Assembly (NCBI RefSeq): GCF_001642955.1
Contig: NZ_LWSK01000027.1
Location: forward strand, 1-54,502
Direction: 5' to 3'
DNA from: Rubripirellula obstinata
Lineage (GTDB): Bacteria; Planctomycetota; Planctomycetia; Pirellulales; Pirellulaceae
DNA: 54,502 nt
Below are positions 26,346 through 33,833 of this stretch, in pieces (the stretch's first letter is position 1; every line of letters begins with the position of its first letter). A program made the position numbers and the translations under genes. The notes under the pieces are model-generated. The model searched no databases, was not told the DNA's origin, and was given only the letters and a program-made list of their open reading frames with translations.

Positions 26346-27085
26346 GGGCCATCCTTGGCCCATCTTTCGGCGGCATCCTTGCCGCCGACGCCAGGCTGTC
26401 CGCAAGCGAGATTCAAACGTCAATCGCTTCGGTCGGGTGGGGCCGTGGTGCGAACTGCCCCCGCACTTTCACGAGCGGTGCTGCGCCATCCATGGCTTCG
26501 CCGTTTCCTTGCGGGCATCCTGCCCTGGTGCCCTCGGCGGCTGGCGGGCTGGCGATTCAATGTTGGTTCGCTTCGATTCAGTTCATTGGTGGTTCAGACC
26601 GTTCCCCGTTGGTCCGCCGTCGGGATCGGCAACGCTCCCATCGTTCGTCGTGCAAACCTTGTTCGTGTTGGAGAATCAATCGAGGTGCAAACTCTTTCGC
26701 TTCGGTCGGTCGCTTCCCTGCCGATCCCGATGCCCTCGGGCACGGGCGGCCGGCTCGCTTCGCTCGGCCTGCACTCCGGCCACCGCTCGCGGTCTGGTGA
26801 TTCAAACCGTGTTCGCTTCGGTCAAGTTGATTGGCGGTTCAAACATTGTTCGTGTTGGTCCGCTTCCATGGCCTGCGTTCCGGCGGCATCCATGCCCCGA
26901 CCGCCCATTCTCCGCCGACCCTCCATGATCGGCGTGCCTGCCGGCAGCTACCAGCGTGCGGGCATCGTGCCCAATGTGGGCGACGGCATCCATGCCGTCG
27001 CTGCCGTCGGCTTCGCCGCCGCGAGTCCAGTCAGTCGTCCAGCGTGGCGGGCATCGTGCCCGGTGTGCGGCGGCATCCTGCCGCC
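26346..27085. repeat. Array of hairpins with shared ATC loop, copy 1
   Basis: At least seven short inverted repeats share a loop of the form ATCCTT, ATCCAT or ATCGT but have different stems: GGGCC/GGCCC (26346), GGCGGC/GCCGCC (26369), GGGC/GCCC (26512), GGGC/GCCC (26959), GACGGC/GCCGTC (26982), GGGC/GCCC (27049) and GGCGGC/GCCGCC (27069). Interspersed are recurring GGTTCAAAC-like and TTCGCTTCGGTC words. Overlapping open frames here are not considered genes. Confidence 0.7.
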
Positions 27086-27138
27086 GAAGAAAAACCGATC
27101 GCCTTCGGCGACCTCAGCTTTGTGATCGCAGACTAAAT

Positions 27139-27396
27139 TCAGCATTGCAAGAATGTTTCGCCGTGCTTCATAAGACGGCCGACGCACCGTCCGTTGGAGT
27201 TTTCGACCTGGAATATACCAAATTGGCTATCAACTTCCGTTGCGAGGTACCGAACCCGATCGCCGGACAGAACCAGGTAGCTATGTTTCCCGTTGTCGTA
27301 CAGGGTGACTTTCCAAGATCGACCATCAAAAGCTACGCGATCGGGCAATTCGAGGCCTTCGTCTCTATTCGGCGTGCTCAACCGCGGCTCCAACAA
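27139..27396 (-). CDS. Possible small protein inserted next to parE1
   Basis: An 85-residue frame beginning one base after the parE1 stop codon, with protein-like composition (FDGRSWKVTLYDNGKHSYLV). It is unique to copy 1 of the right-end module, where it is the main difference from copy 2. No family recognised; it could be a third gene of the toxin-antitoxin operon or a remnant. Confidence 0.45.
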   Translation of the reverse strand: MLEPRLSTPNRDEGLELPDRVAFDGRSWKVTLYDNGKHSYLVLSGDRVRYLATEVDSQFGIFQVENSNGRCVGRLMKHGETFLQC

Positions 27397-27397
27397 A

Positions 27398-27709
27398 CTA
27401 TCTACTCGATTTTGGTACGCCGTCAGAAAACATCGTGATCCAATCTCGTGACCCGTGGATCACGTTGGCGACTTCGATGCCGCCAGGCATCGGGTAGAAG
27501 AAAATGACATAGTCGTTCGCCGGTCGCGGTGGCGAGAACACGCGAATGCCGGGCAGCAGGTCTTCGCGGAGCGTGCCGACGTTCGGGTGATCGGCAAGCA
27601 CTTGAAACGTGCTATGCAACGCTTCGAGAATCGCAACGGCGTTGCTCGGGCAATCGGCGATCTCGTCAAGATTCGCGTTGGCGTCGTCGGACAGACGATA
27701 GCGGCTCAC
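27398..27709 (-). CDS. parE: ParE-family toxin, copy 1
   Basis: 103 residues of the RelE/ParE superfamily (helical hairpin, then PGIRVFSPPRPANDYVIFF and the typical VIHGSRDW end). ParE toxins usually poison DNA gyrase; the actual target here is unknown. The start overlaps the antitoxin stop (ATGA). It matches the paralogue at 33522-33833 closely from residue 20 to 94 and differs at the extreme N-terminus (LSDDANAN versus LAIAAVAD) and C-terminus. Confidence 0.87.
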   Translation of the reverse strand: MSRYRLSDDANANLDEIADCPSNAVAILEALHSTFQVLADHPNVGTLREDLLPGIRVFSPPRPANDYVIFFYPMPGGIEVANVIHGSRDWITMFSDGVPKSSR

Positions 27710-27957
27710 GACTGCGACCGAGTCGCCGCCTTCGCTTTCAATTCATCGAAACGAGCAGCCAATGCGTCGTCGTCGTACTCCGTGAACTGTCCATCATCGA
27801 GTTGTCGTCGGCTCTCTTTCAATCGCTGAACCAACGCTTCGCGTTTGCGGAGCAAACCAACGCCCGCGTCGATCGCTTCGTCACGTGACGCGAACACGCC
27901 GCCGGCGACCTGTCCATCGACGTAGGCTTCGTTTTCGGGGGAAAGTGATTGGCTCAT
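27706..27957 (-). CDS. parD: ParD-family antitoxin, copy 1
   Basis: 83 residues from the ATG at 27957, which has AGGAGA upstream. The N-terminal ribbon-helix-helix (SLSPENEAYVDGQVAGG, ASRDEAIDAGV) binds DNA and represses the operon; the C-terminus wraps the toxin. It lies 51 bases after the detached integrase tail on the same strand, so in the excised circle it would follow int directly. Its C-terminal toxin-binding segment (GQFTEYDDDALAARFDEL) differs most from the second copy. Confidence 0.9.
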   Translation of the reverse strand: MSQSLSPENEAYVDGQVAGGVFASRDEAIDAGVGLLRKREALVQRLKESRRQLDDGQFTEYDDDALAARFDELKAKAATRSQS

Positions 27958-28008
27958 TTGCGATTTCTCCTGGGACACTTGGGCGACCTTCATTCTATCA
28001 AGCAGCAA

Positions 28009-28178
28009 TCATCGCGTCGAAGCCCGATTCTGAACGATCGTTTTGATGATCCCTTTGGTCACGTCGTCCAGAGTGGACCACGATTGCAGAACGATGCGCA
28101 AAGTGGAGCAATTTGAGATTGCTTCGCATTCTGCTTCGGGTATACTCTTGCCATCCCCTTTTCGTTGGGAAACACCGA
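28009..28178 (-). other. Detached integrase C-terminal tail (in frame across att)
   Basis: An open frame of 56 codons that enters the att core in the same frame as the integrase at the left end, so the circular form of element B would encode a 511-residue integrase ending here with TGA. It has no start of its own. The tail is conserved at 34133-34305 as protein (EAECEA, WSTLD-VTKGII-TI-QNR), with many third-position differences. It appears to be a real C-terminal domain separated from its gene by integration. Confidence 0.75.
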
Positions 28179-28204
28179 GCAGGTTCGAGTCCTGCCGGGG
28201 GAGC
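28179..28204. other. attR of element B
   Basis: A 26-base exact copy of the tRNA-Asn 3' end (GCAGGTTCGAGTCCTGCCGG, then GGGAGC). Upstream sequence is element B, while downstream sequence is the integrase 3' end of the older element A. Confidence 0.9.
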
Positions 28205-28342
28205 CTTCGTGGACAGTAGCGAAATGCTGCTGCCCACCAGTTAACGCCAAAGGCCGATGCACCCGCATCGGCTTTTTTGCGTTTCGACCCGTGTTTTACG
28301 GGGCTTTCGCTCGCGGGTGTTTTTTTCGGTTGCGTCTTGGAC
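28205..28342 (-). pseudogene. Integrase 3'-end remnant of element A
   Basis: In the frame that crosses att, the antisense encodes a basic Lys/Pro-rich linker (TQPKKTP, GSKRKKADAG) followed by GVNWWAAAF and the tRNA-derived PRQDSNL. This parallels the end of the element B integrase. The rest of the gene is missing. The same segment recurs at 34329-34465. Confidence 0.65.
28253..28277 (+). terminator. Terminator antisense to the element A integrase end
   Basis: Stem GCCGATGC/GCATCGGC with a 4-base loop and a run of six T. It corresponds in position to the terminator at 11367 of element B and to 34376 of the oldest remnant. Confidence 0.85.
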
Positions 28343-28426
28343 CAGGAAAAGGGGAACGGGGTAATTCTTCGGTTTTGCAAGCAGTACGAGTTTTCATTTT
28401 GAAAACTAGCCTTTTCCCTCTTTCCG

Positions 28427-28909
28427 GAGCCGACATCGACTACGTCAACGAGAAAGGATACCAAGTCGATTCAACGCCGACGTTCATGGTGTTCGTTGAT
28501 CGCAAGTTGCAAGAGCAGCGTTCGGGCTTGCTTCGCGGCGATCGATTGCGAGCGTTCTTAGATCGCTGGGGGATTTACCGACAACGAAGGCGATGACGCC
28601 GACCGTACCGACGACGATTTCCACCCTTGGAACAATCCCAGACGCTGGAATCGCCGCCTAATCCGCGACCGCATCGACAACGCCAAAGACCGCTTCGCAT
28701 GGTGGCTGCTGGGCAAATGGCTCGGCTTCGCCGGTGGCGCAGTGGCGATCGTGTTCCCGTGGTTGTTCTTTATCTTCCGAGCGTTACGCAAACTGCGTGG
28801 TTTCGAGAGCGACGGCTGCCCGGCGAACCGACCCGCATCTCGGCGACGATCGCCAAAACGATCGCGAAAACCATCGACACGGCGAAAACAGGCAAACCGC
28901 AGCAATTAG
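28427..28909 (+). pseudogene. Truncated, frameshifted thioredoxin-membrane gene
   Basis: Homologous to the last 160 or so residues of the element B fusion gene: GYQVDSTPTFMVFVD, GLLRGDRLRAFLDRW, then after a frameshift near 28571 DNAKDRFAWWLLGKW and the transmembrane and basic tail, ending with TAG at 28907. Signal peptide, trypsin domain and CxxC are missing. The 5' break lies about 85 bases from the integrase stub, which suggests one internal deletion. Confidence 0.85.
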
Positions 28910-28991
28910 TGGCGGTCGCTGGCACCTGCCATAGCGTACATGCGTACGCTAAAGTGTATGCCTAGTTACCCCGTTGTTCGTGTGATCGCTC

Positions 28992-29393
28992 TTGGCTGAC
29001 TCGCTATCCAAGGCCGAACGCAGTCGGCAAATGTCGCTGGTTCGGTCCAAAGATACCAAACCGGAATAGATCGTTCGCCGCGTCACGTTTTCGCTCGGAT
29101 ATCGTTACCGATTGCACGGCCGAGGCTTGCCCGGTCGCCCCGACTTGGTGTTCCCGAGTCGCCGCAAGGTGATCTTCGTTCACGGGTGTTTCTGGCACCG
29201 CCATCGAGGTTGCCCCCAGTGCCGAACGCCGAAAACCCGCGTTCAATTCTGGACGGACAAACTCGAGGGCAACAAACGTCGTGACTCCCAAACGAAACGA
29301 AAGCTGACCCGGTTGGGTTGGCGGTATTTGGTCGTTTGGGAGTGCGAGACGAAGGAGTCACAGGAAACTAGCCGAACGGAGCGTGGGGATCAG
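28992..29393 (+). pseudogene. vsr: Vsr-like very-short-patch repair endonuclease with in-frame stop
   Basis: From a TTG at 28992 the frame encodes the Vsr N-terminus (MSLVRSKDTKPE), meets TAG at 29067-29069, then continues in the same frame through the catalytic core: GRPDLVFPSRRKVIFVHGCF, FWHRHRGC, TPKTR and VVWECETK. Active-site aspartate and zinc ligands are all present. The usual C-terminal helix is replaced, as the frame runs without stop into the next small gene. No cytosine-5 methyltransferase partner is nearby. It is probably inactive unless the stop is suppressed or translation reinitiates. Confidence 0.75.
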
Positions 29394-29609
29394 ATGACCG
29401 ATAAAGAAGTGATCGAACGTTTGCGAAGCGAATGTGAAACAATGCGATCGAGGGTAGACGCATTGTTGTCTTGCGAGGAAGCGATTGAACATCTCGTTGA
29501 GCCTGATGTTTTTGGCGAATCGTATCGCGACCTATTAAAGAGTGACACTAACGAACTGGCCGAAGCGATAGGCATGGCCGAGGCATCTTTGCTTGGCGGC
29601 GACGAGTAA
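29394..29609 (+). CDS. Small acidic helical protein
   Basis: 71 residues from the ATG at 29394 (GTGGGGA upstream), predicted as two or three helices (KEVIERLRSECETMRSRVDA). It is in the Vsr frame and ends one base before the nuclease gene start, so it probably leads a small operon. No family recognised; it could be a partner of the Mrr-like nuclease. Confidence 0.55.
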   Translation: MTDKEVIERLRSECETMRSRVDALLSCEEAIEHLVEPDVFGESYRDLLKSDTNELAEAIGMAEASLLGGDE

Positions 29610-29610
29610 T

Positions 29611-30603
29611 ATGGAGTCGTTTGTCTTTCGTGTCGGCGAGCTCTATTCCAACGAAGAAATCTACACCCAACTATCGGTTGGCAACTCGGGCGGGATTCGC
29701 GTTTCGCTCGGTGAAGACAAGCTACCGCATCGGTTGGTTGTGATGACCCAATCACACTCGCGGCAATCGACTAGCGAGAATCCGTACTCGGACCGTATCG
29801 AAGGTGATGTTCTCGTCTACACGGCTGCGGGCAAAGAAGGCGATCAAGCGTTGAGCGGCGTCAATCAACGGATACCGCAGCAGGTCGAACATCGCTTTCC
29901 GATCTATTGTTTTTCACGCATGACATCGCGGCGTGAGAGCCGTGGCAATCCAAGGCAATGGAAGTTCATGGGACTGCTACAGTTCTTGCGCTATTTCCCG
30001 AGTAAACAGATTGATGTTCGGGGCGACCTGCGATCCGTGTGGCAATTTGACCTGCGTGTTCATGCGATCGACGTTCCTGTTGACCCGTCAGACGATCGGG
30101 TAGTTGGTGAGTCCGTGTTGTCAGAACCAACCGACGACGATGATCGCGAGATTGATTCCCACGAAGATGGCTCGATGGACCCTGCAATCGTCGAAACAGA
30201 GCGAAAGCGTTTGCTCGAACTTCATCCTGAAGCGTTCGAGCGAACAGTGCGTGATGTTGTCGCCGCGAGCGGCTTTCGGGACGTCTGCGTAACGAAATAT
30301 TCAAACGATGGCGGAATTGATGTGACGGCTTTTGCTGGCGAGGCGATGTGGCCGCTGGGCGACATGCAACTGCAAATTCAAGCTAAACGTTGGCTTCACG
30401 CGGTCGGTCGTCCCGACGTTGCGAACCTGCGTGGCAGCTTGGCACCGTTCGCGAGTGGTGCGGTGGTTACGACTGGACATTTCTCGAAAGCCGCAATTCG
30501 GGAATCTGTCGCTGAAGGAAAGCGACCAATTGTCCTCATCGACGGATACCGATTTGCCGCGTTAAGTTACAGTCGATGCAATCCCGCCAATCCGCGAAAT
30601 TGA
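29611..30603 (+). CDS. Mrr-like restriction endonuclease with N-terminal sensor-like domain
   Basis: 330 residues from the ATG at 29611, directly after the preceding stop. The C-terminal half is an Mrr-type PD-(D/E)XK fold: FERTVRDVVAASGF, the aspartate in GGIDVTA (about residue 237) and the QxK motif QIQAKRW (about 255), followed by VTTGHFSKAA. The N-terminal half contains GDVLVYTAAGKEGDQALSG, reminiscent of SRA/YDG or PUA-like modules that read modified bases; that part is inference. A type IV, modification-dependent restriction role is plausible. Confidence 0.8.
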   Translation: MESFVFRVGELYSNEEIYTQLSVGNSGGIRVSLGEDKLPHRLVVMTQSHSRQSTSENPYSDRIEGDVLVYTAAGKEGDQALSGVNQRIPQQVEHRFPIYCFSRMTSRRESRGNPRQWKFMGLLQFLRYFPSKQIDVRGDLRSVWQFDLRVHAIDVPVDPSDDRVVGESVLSEPTDDDDREIDSHEDGSMDPAIVETERKRLLELHPEAFERTVRDVVAASGFRDVCVTKYSNDGGIDVTAFAGEAMWPLGDMQLQIQAKRWLHAVGRPDVANLRGSLAPFASGAVVTTGHFSKAAIRESVAEGKRPIVLIDGYRFAALSYSRCNPANPRN

Positions 30604-30685
30604 CCTGAACTTTGACTTCAACCCCCGACTCGACGAAAATAGACTGATAGCCGTAAACCAATCGCCAGAATTTTCCGAAGCCTGA

Positions 30686-31825
30686 ATGCCAAACTACGTG
30701 GAAGTCGAACCGAGAATCCTTGAGTGGGCGGTCGAAAGATCGGGACTACTTGCGGATGACTTTCGCCAGCCCGTTGGTGACTGGATCGCGGGCAATATGC
30801 AACCAACGTATCGCAAGCTAGAAGATTTTGCGAAGAAAGCTCGCGTTCCATTTGCGTACTTGTTCCTTACAGAGCCCCCCGAAGAAACGCTGCCGGTGCC
30901 GGACTACCGGACTCGCGACGACGAAGGAGTGCGTCGGCCCAGCCCAGATTTGATTGAGACGATCTTCGAGATGGAGGATCGCCAAGTTTGGATGCGAGAA
31001 TACCTGCTTGAGAACGGCGTTGAAAAATTGCCTTTCGTTGGTCAGTTTACGGTGCAAGATGACGTTCCGGATATCGTTCAATCTATCCGACGCTATCTAA
31101 AGTGGGACACGGATTGGACGCGAGGCCTTTCTGGTAGCGAGGACGCCCTTCGACGGTTGCGAGGTCTGATCGAAGAGGCAGGTATTCTAATCTTTATCAA
31201 TGGCGTTGTTGGCAACGACCCAACCCGAAGCCTTGCCCCTGATGAATTCCAAGGGTTTGTTTTGATTGACGACTTTGCCCCGCTGGTATTTGTCAACGGG
31301 GCCGATGTGAAAGCCGCCCAGTTGTTCACCGTTGCCCACGAGATCGCTCACGTGTGGTTGGGCCAAGGTGCAATTTTTGACGAAGACAATTTGTTTGATC
31401 CCACGGACGAACTCGAAATCAAGTGTAATAAGATTGCTGCTGAACTACTTGTTCCGGCGGAACGGTTTACAAGCTTGTGGCGTGACCAGCCGCTAGAAGA
31501 TGCGTTTGGCAGCTTGTCCAGGGAGTTCAATGTCAGCCCGATCGTCATCGGGCGGCGTGCTTTAGAATTGGGGCTCGTCAATCAACGAGTGTTCTTCCGC
31601 TTCTACAACGATTACATGGAGCGTCTTCCAGCGAAGAAAAAGAGTTCCGGCGGCAACTTCTATTTGAACCAAAACACTCGTTTGGGAGGGCGGTTCGGTC
31701 GAGCCGTTGTCACCGCTGTTCGTGAAGGGCGACTGTCTTACACGGACGCGTACTCTCTTACTCGAATGCGTGGAAAAACCTTTGATCGTTACTCGAAGAA
31801 TCTGCTTCAAGGCGGGAGCGAATAG
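30686..31825 (+). CDS. XRE-ImmA/IrrE family metallopeptidase
   Basis: 379 residues. Residues about 8-60 form an XRE-like helix-turn-helix (ILEWAVERSGLLADDF, PTYRKLEDFAKKARVPFAYL). A zinc metallopeptidase domain has HEIAHVW (about residue 218) with the third-ligand region KCNKIAAELLVP. Such proteins cleave or sense regulators to control mobile elements and toxin systems. The next gene, a PIN protein, starts two bases after its stop. This pairing of XRE-ImmA/IrrE with a DUF4411-type PIN protein is a recognised toxin-antitoxin-like arrangement. Confidence 0.9.
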   Translation: MPNYVEVEPRILEWAVERSGLLADDFRQPVGDWIAGNMQPTYRKLEDFAKKARVPFAYLFLTEPPEETLPVPDYRTRDDEGVRRPSPDLIETIFEMEDRQVWMREYLLENGVEKLPFVGQFTVQDDVPDIVQSIRRYLKWDTDWTRGLSGSEDALRRLRGLIEEAGILIFINGVVGNDPTRSLAPDEFQGFVLIDDFAPLVFVNGADVKAAQLFTVAHEIAHVWLGQGAIFDEDNLFDPTDELEIKCNKIAAELLVPAERFTSLWRDQPLEDAFGSLSREFNVSPIVIGRRALELGLVNQRVFFRFYNDYMERLPAKKKSSGGNFYLNQNTRLGGRFGRAVVTAVREGRLSYTDAYSLTRMRGKTFDRYSKNLLQGGSE

Positions 31826-31827
31826 AC

Positions 31828-32343
31828 TTGCCCGGCTTTCTGCTCGACGCTGATGCGTTCATTCGATCGCACCACGATTTCTATTCTCCCGACTTTTGCC
31901 CTGGCTTCTGGGAGGCGATCTTGAGGGCGCACGACTTAAAGAGAGTCGCGTCGATCAAACAGGTGCGTCGAGAGCTGATCAGCGGGAAGGATGAGTTAGC
32001 GGATTGGGTAAAAAGCCAGACGCCGGCCACTTTGTTCAAAGAGGAACGTGATGTCAAGATTCAACGAAAGTTCACTGAAGTCATCGAGTGGGTTCGCCAG
32101 AACGACCAATATCATTTGACCGCCCGCAACCGATTCATTCGCGGTGCTGACCCGTGGCTGATTGCTTACGCATCGGTCAACGACTACGTGATTGCAACCT
32201 TTGAAGTCTCAGCCCCTGACTCGAAAGCAAAGGTCAAACTTCCGGACGTCGCCGACGCGTTCGATGTTCAGTGCGTGAATCCGCCTGAGATGTTGCGGCA
32301 ACTTGGCGTCCGTCTTCGCCTGGCTAAAGAGAGCTTCAAATAA
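31828..32343 (+). CDS. PIN-like (DUF4411) ribonuclease toxin candidate
   Basis: 171 residues starting with TTG immediately after the metallopeptidase stop. The N-terminal acidic motif FLLDADAFI, an internal SIKQVRRELISG and RGADPWLIAYA match the PIN/DUF4411 family of metal-dependent RNases. It is translationally linked to the XRE-ImmA/IrrE gene, probably its control partner. The target RNA is unknown. Confidence 0.85.
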   Translation: MPGFLLDADAFIRSHHDFYSPDFCPGFWEAILRAHDLKRVASIKQVRRELISGKDELADWVKSQTPATLFKEERDVKIQRKFTEVIEWVRQNDQYHLTARNRFIRGADPWLIAYASVNDYVIATFEVSAPDSKAKVKLPDVADAFDVQCVNPPEMLRQLGVRLRLAKESFK

Positions 32344-32721
32344 GAAGCTAAGCAACTCTCGTCGTTTGGGTTGGAGCTAACGTGCAGCCGTGTTGGTGTT
32401 GGAACACGCTACCGGCGATGGAGACTCCGCTTGCGGCGACAATCATCCTCCGGCGGCTCGTTCCTCGCTTGAAGCGCCTGCGGATGATTCACGCCGCTGC
32501 GCTCATTCGCTTCGGTCCTGCTCCTCCGCCGCGACACGTGGCCTCCGCTGGTTCCTCACTGCGCTGACAACATCAGAACGTCTCCGCCTACGTCTGTTGT
32601 TTTCCCGCTTCGCGGATGGACGTCATCACTTCGCCTCCGCTACTGCCGCCGCCTGCGTTCGTTCCTCACTCCGGCGACGACATCCGCTACGGCTACGCGA
32701 TGACCACCATCCGCTGCGCTC

Positions 32722-33474
32722 GGGCCATCCTTGGCCCATCTTTCGGCGGCATCCCTGCCGCCGACGCCAGACTGTCCGCAAGCGAGATTCAAACGTCAAT
32801 CGCTTCGGTCGGGTGGGGCCGTGGTGCGAACTGCCCCCGCACTTTCACGAGCGGTGCTGCGCCATCCATGGCTTCGCCGTTTCCTTGCGGGCATCCTGCC
32901 CTGGTGCCCTCGGCGGCTGGCGGGCTGGCGATTCAATGTTGGTTCGCTTCGATTCAGTTCATTGGTGGTTCAGACCGTTCCCCGTTGGTCCGCCGTCGGG
33001 ATCGGCAACGCTCCCATCGTTCGTCGTGCAAACCGTTTCGCGTTGGAGAATCAATCGTGGTGCAAACTCTTTCGCTTCGGTCGGTCGCTTCCCTGCCGAT
33101 CCCGATGCCCTCGGGCACGGGCGGCCGGCTCGCTTCGCTCGGCCTGCACTCCGGCCACCGCTCGCGGTCTGGTGATTCAAACCGTGTTCGCTTCGGTCAA
33201 GTTGATTGGCGGTTCAAACATTGTTCGTGTTGGTCCGCTTCCATGGCCTGCGTTCCGGCGGCATCCATGCCGCTGTCACCGAAGTAACAGTCGCCCATTC
33301 TCCGCCGACCCTCCATGATCGGCGTGCCTGCCGGCAGCTACCAGCGTGCGGGCGTCCTGCCCATTGTGGGCGACGGCATCCATGCCGTCGCTGCCGTCGG
33401 CTGCGCCGCCGGGAGTCCAGTCAGTCATCCAGCGTGCGGGCATCGTGCCCGGTGTGCGGCGGCATCCTGCCGCC
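32722..33474. repeat. Array of hairpins with shared ATC loop, copy 2
   Basis: The same series of small palindromes as at 26346-27085, with a few base changes and one altered unit near 33260-33295. Overlapping open frames on both strands are considered spurious. Confidence 0.7.
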
Positions 33475-33521
33475 GAAGAAACACCGATCGCCTTCGGCGT
33501 CGGGGTTTTGATTCGGCGTGA

Positions 33522-33833
33522 CTACTCGTTCGATCCGCGTCCGCCACTGGAAAACATCGTGATCCAATCTCGTGAACCGTGGATCACGTTGGCGACTTCG
33601 ATGCCGCCGGGCATCGGGTAAAAGAGAACGACGTAGTCGTTTGCCGGTCGTGGCGGCGAGAAGACGCGAATACCGGGCAGCAAGTCTTCGCGGAGTGTGC
33701 CGACATTCGGATGATCGGCTAGAACTTGAAACGTGCTACGCAATGCTTCGAGAATCGCAACCGCGTTGCTCGGGCCGTCGGCGATCTCGTCCAGATCAGC
33801 GACAGCGGCGATCGCCAGACGATAACGGTTCAC
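33522..33833 (-). CDS. parE: ParE-family toxin, copy 2
   Basis: 103 residues, paralogue of the toxin at 27398-27709. The central 75 residues are almost the same (LEALRSTFQVLADHPNV, REDLLPGIRVFSPP), whereas residues 2-17 and the last nine differ. The start overlaps the antitoxin stop by four bases. The changed N-terminal helix is part of the antitoxin contact surface in known ParDE complexes, so this copy may have its own antitoxin specificity. Confidence 0.87.
   Translation of the reverse strand: MNRYRLAIAAVADLDEIADGPSNAVAILEALRSTFQVLADHPNVGTLREDLLPGIRVFSPPRPANDYVVLFYPMPGGIEVANVIHGSRDWITMFSSGGRGSNE

Larger units (their letters stand above)
11246..28204. mobile_element. Element B: integrative element in tRNA-Asn with defence cargo
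   Basis: A 17-kb element bounded by the tRNA-Asn 3' end (11294-11319) and an identical 26-base copy at 28179-28204. Beside the left end lies a tyrosine integrase whose frame enters the tRNA, followed by a leftward replication set (zinc ribbon, AAA+ helicase, Toprim primase, excisionase-like HTH). No capsid, terminase or conjugation genes are visible, so it resembles a P4-like satellite or small integrative element rather than a phage or ICE. Cargo between 18.1 and 25.3 kb is a HEPN protein and a type III restriction-modification system. parDE sits at the right end, probably as a stabilising module. Confidence 0.88.
26178..28342. repeat. Right-end module, copy 1 (palindrome block, parDE, att, integrase 3' end)
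   Basis: This segment is repeated in the same order and orientation at 32554-34465. The first about 900 bases are nearly identical between copies, the parDE genes moderately diverged, and the att and integrase-tail part most diverged. Copy 1 has about 270 extra bases at 27100-27425 that contain an 85-codon frame. Confidence 0.9.

Noticed and set aside
26221-27136. Several long overlapping open frames on both strands (also 32390-33511)
   Set aside because: They overlap one another in different frames, encode low-complexity Arg/Ser/Pro-rich sequence, and cover an array of palindromes. Open frames arise easily in such GC-rich repeats.
28119-28146. TTGCTT-16-TATACT promoter just upstream of attR
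   Set aside because: It lies within the antisense of the conserved integrase tail, and the -10 is not kept in copy 2 (TATGCC). Probably chance.
29067-29069. Programmed recoding (pyrrolysine or stop read-through) in the Vsr-like gene
   Set aside because: The TAG replaces an ordinary hydrophobic position near the N-terminus, no recoding signal is visible, and the gene has also lost its normal C-terminus. A nonsense mutation is simpler.
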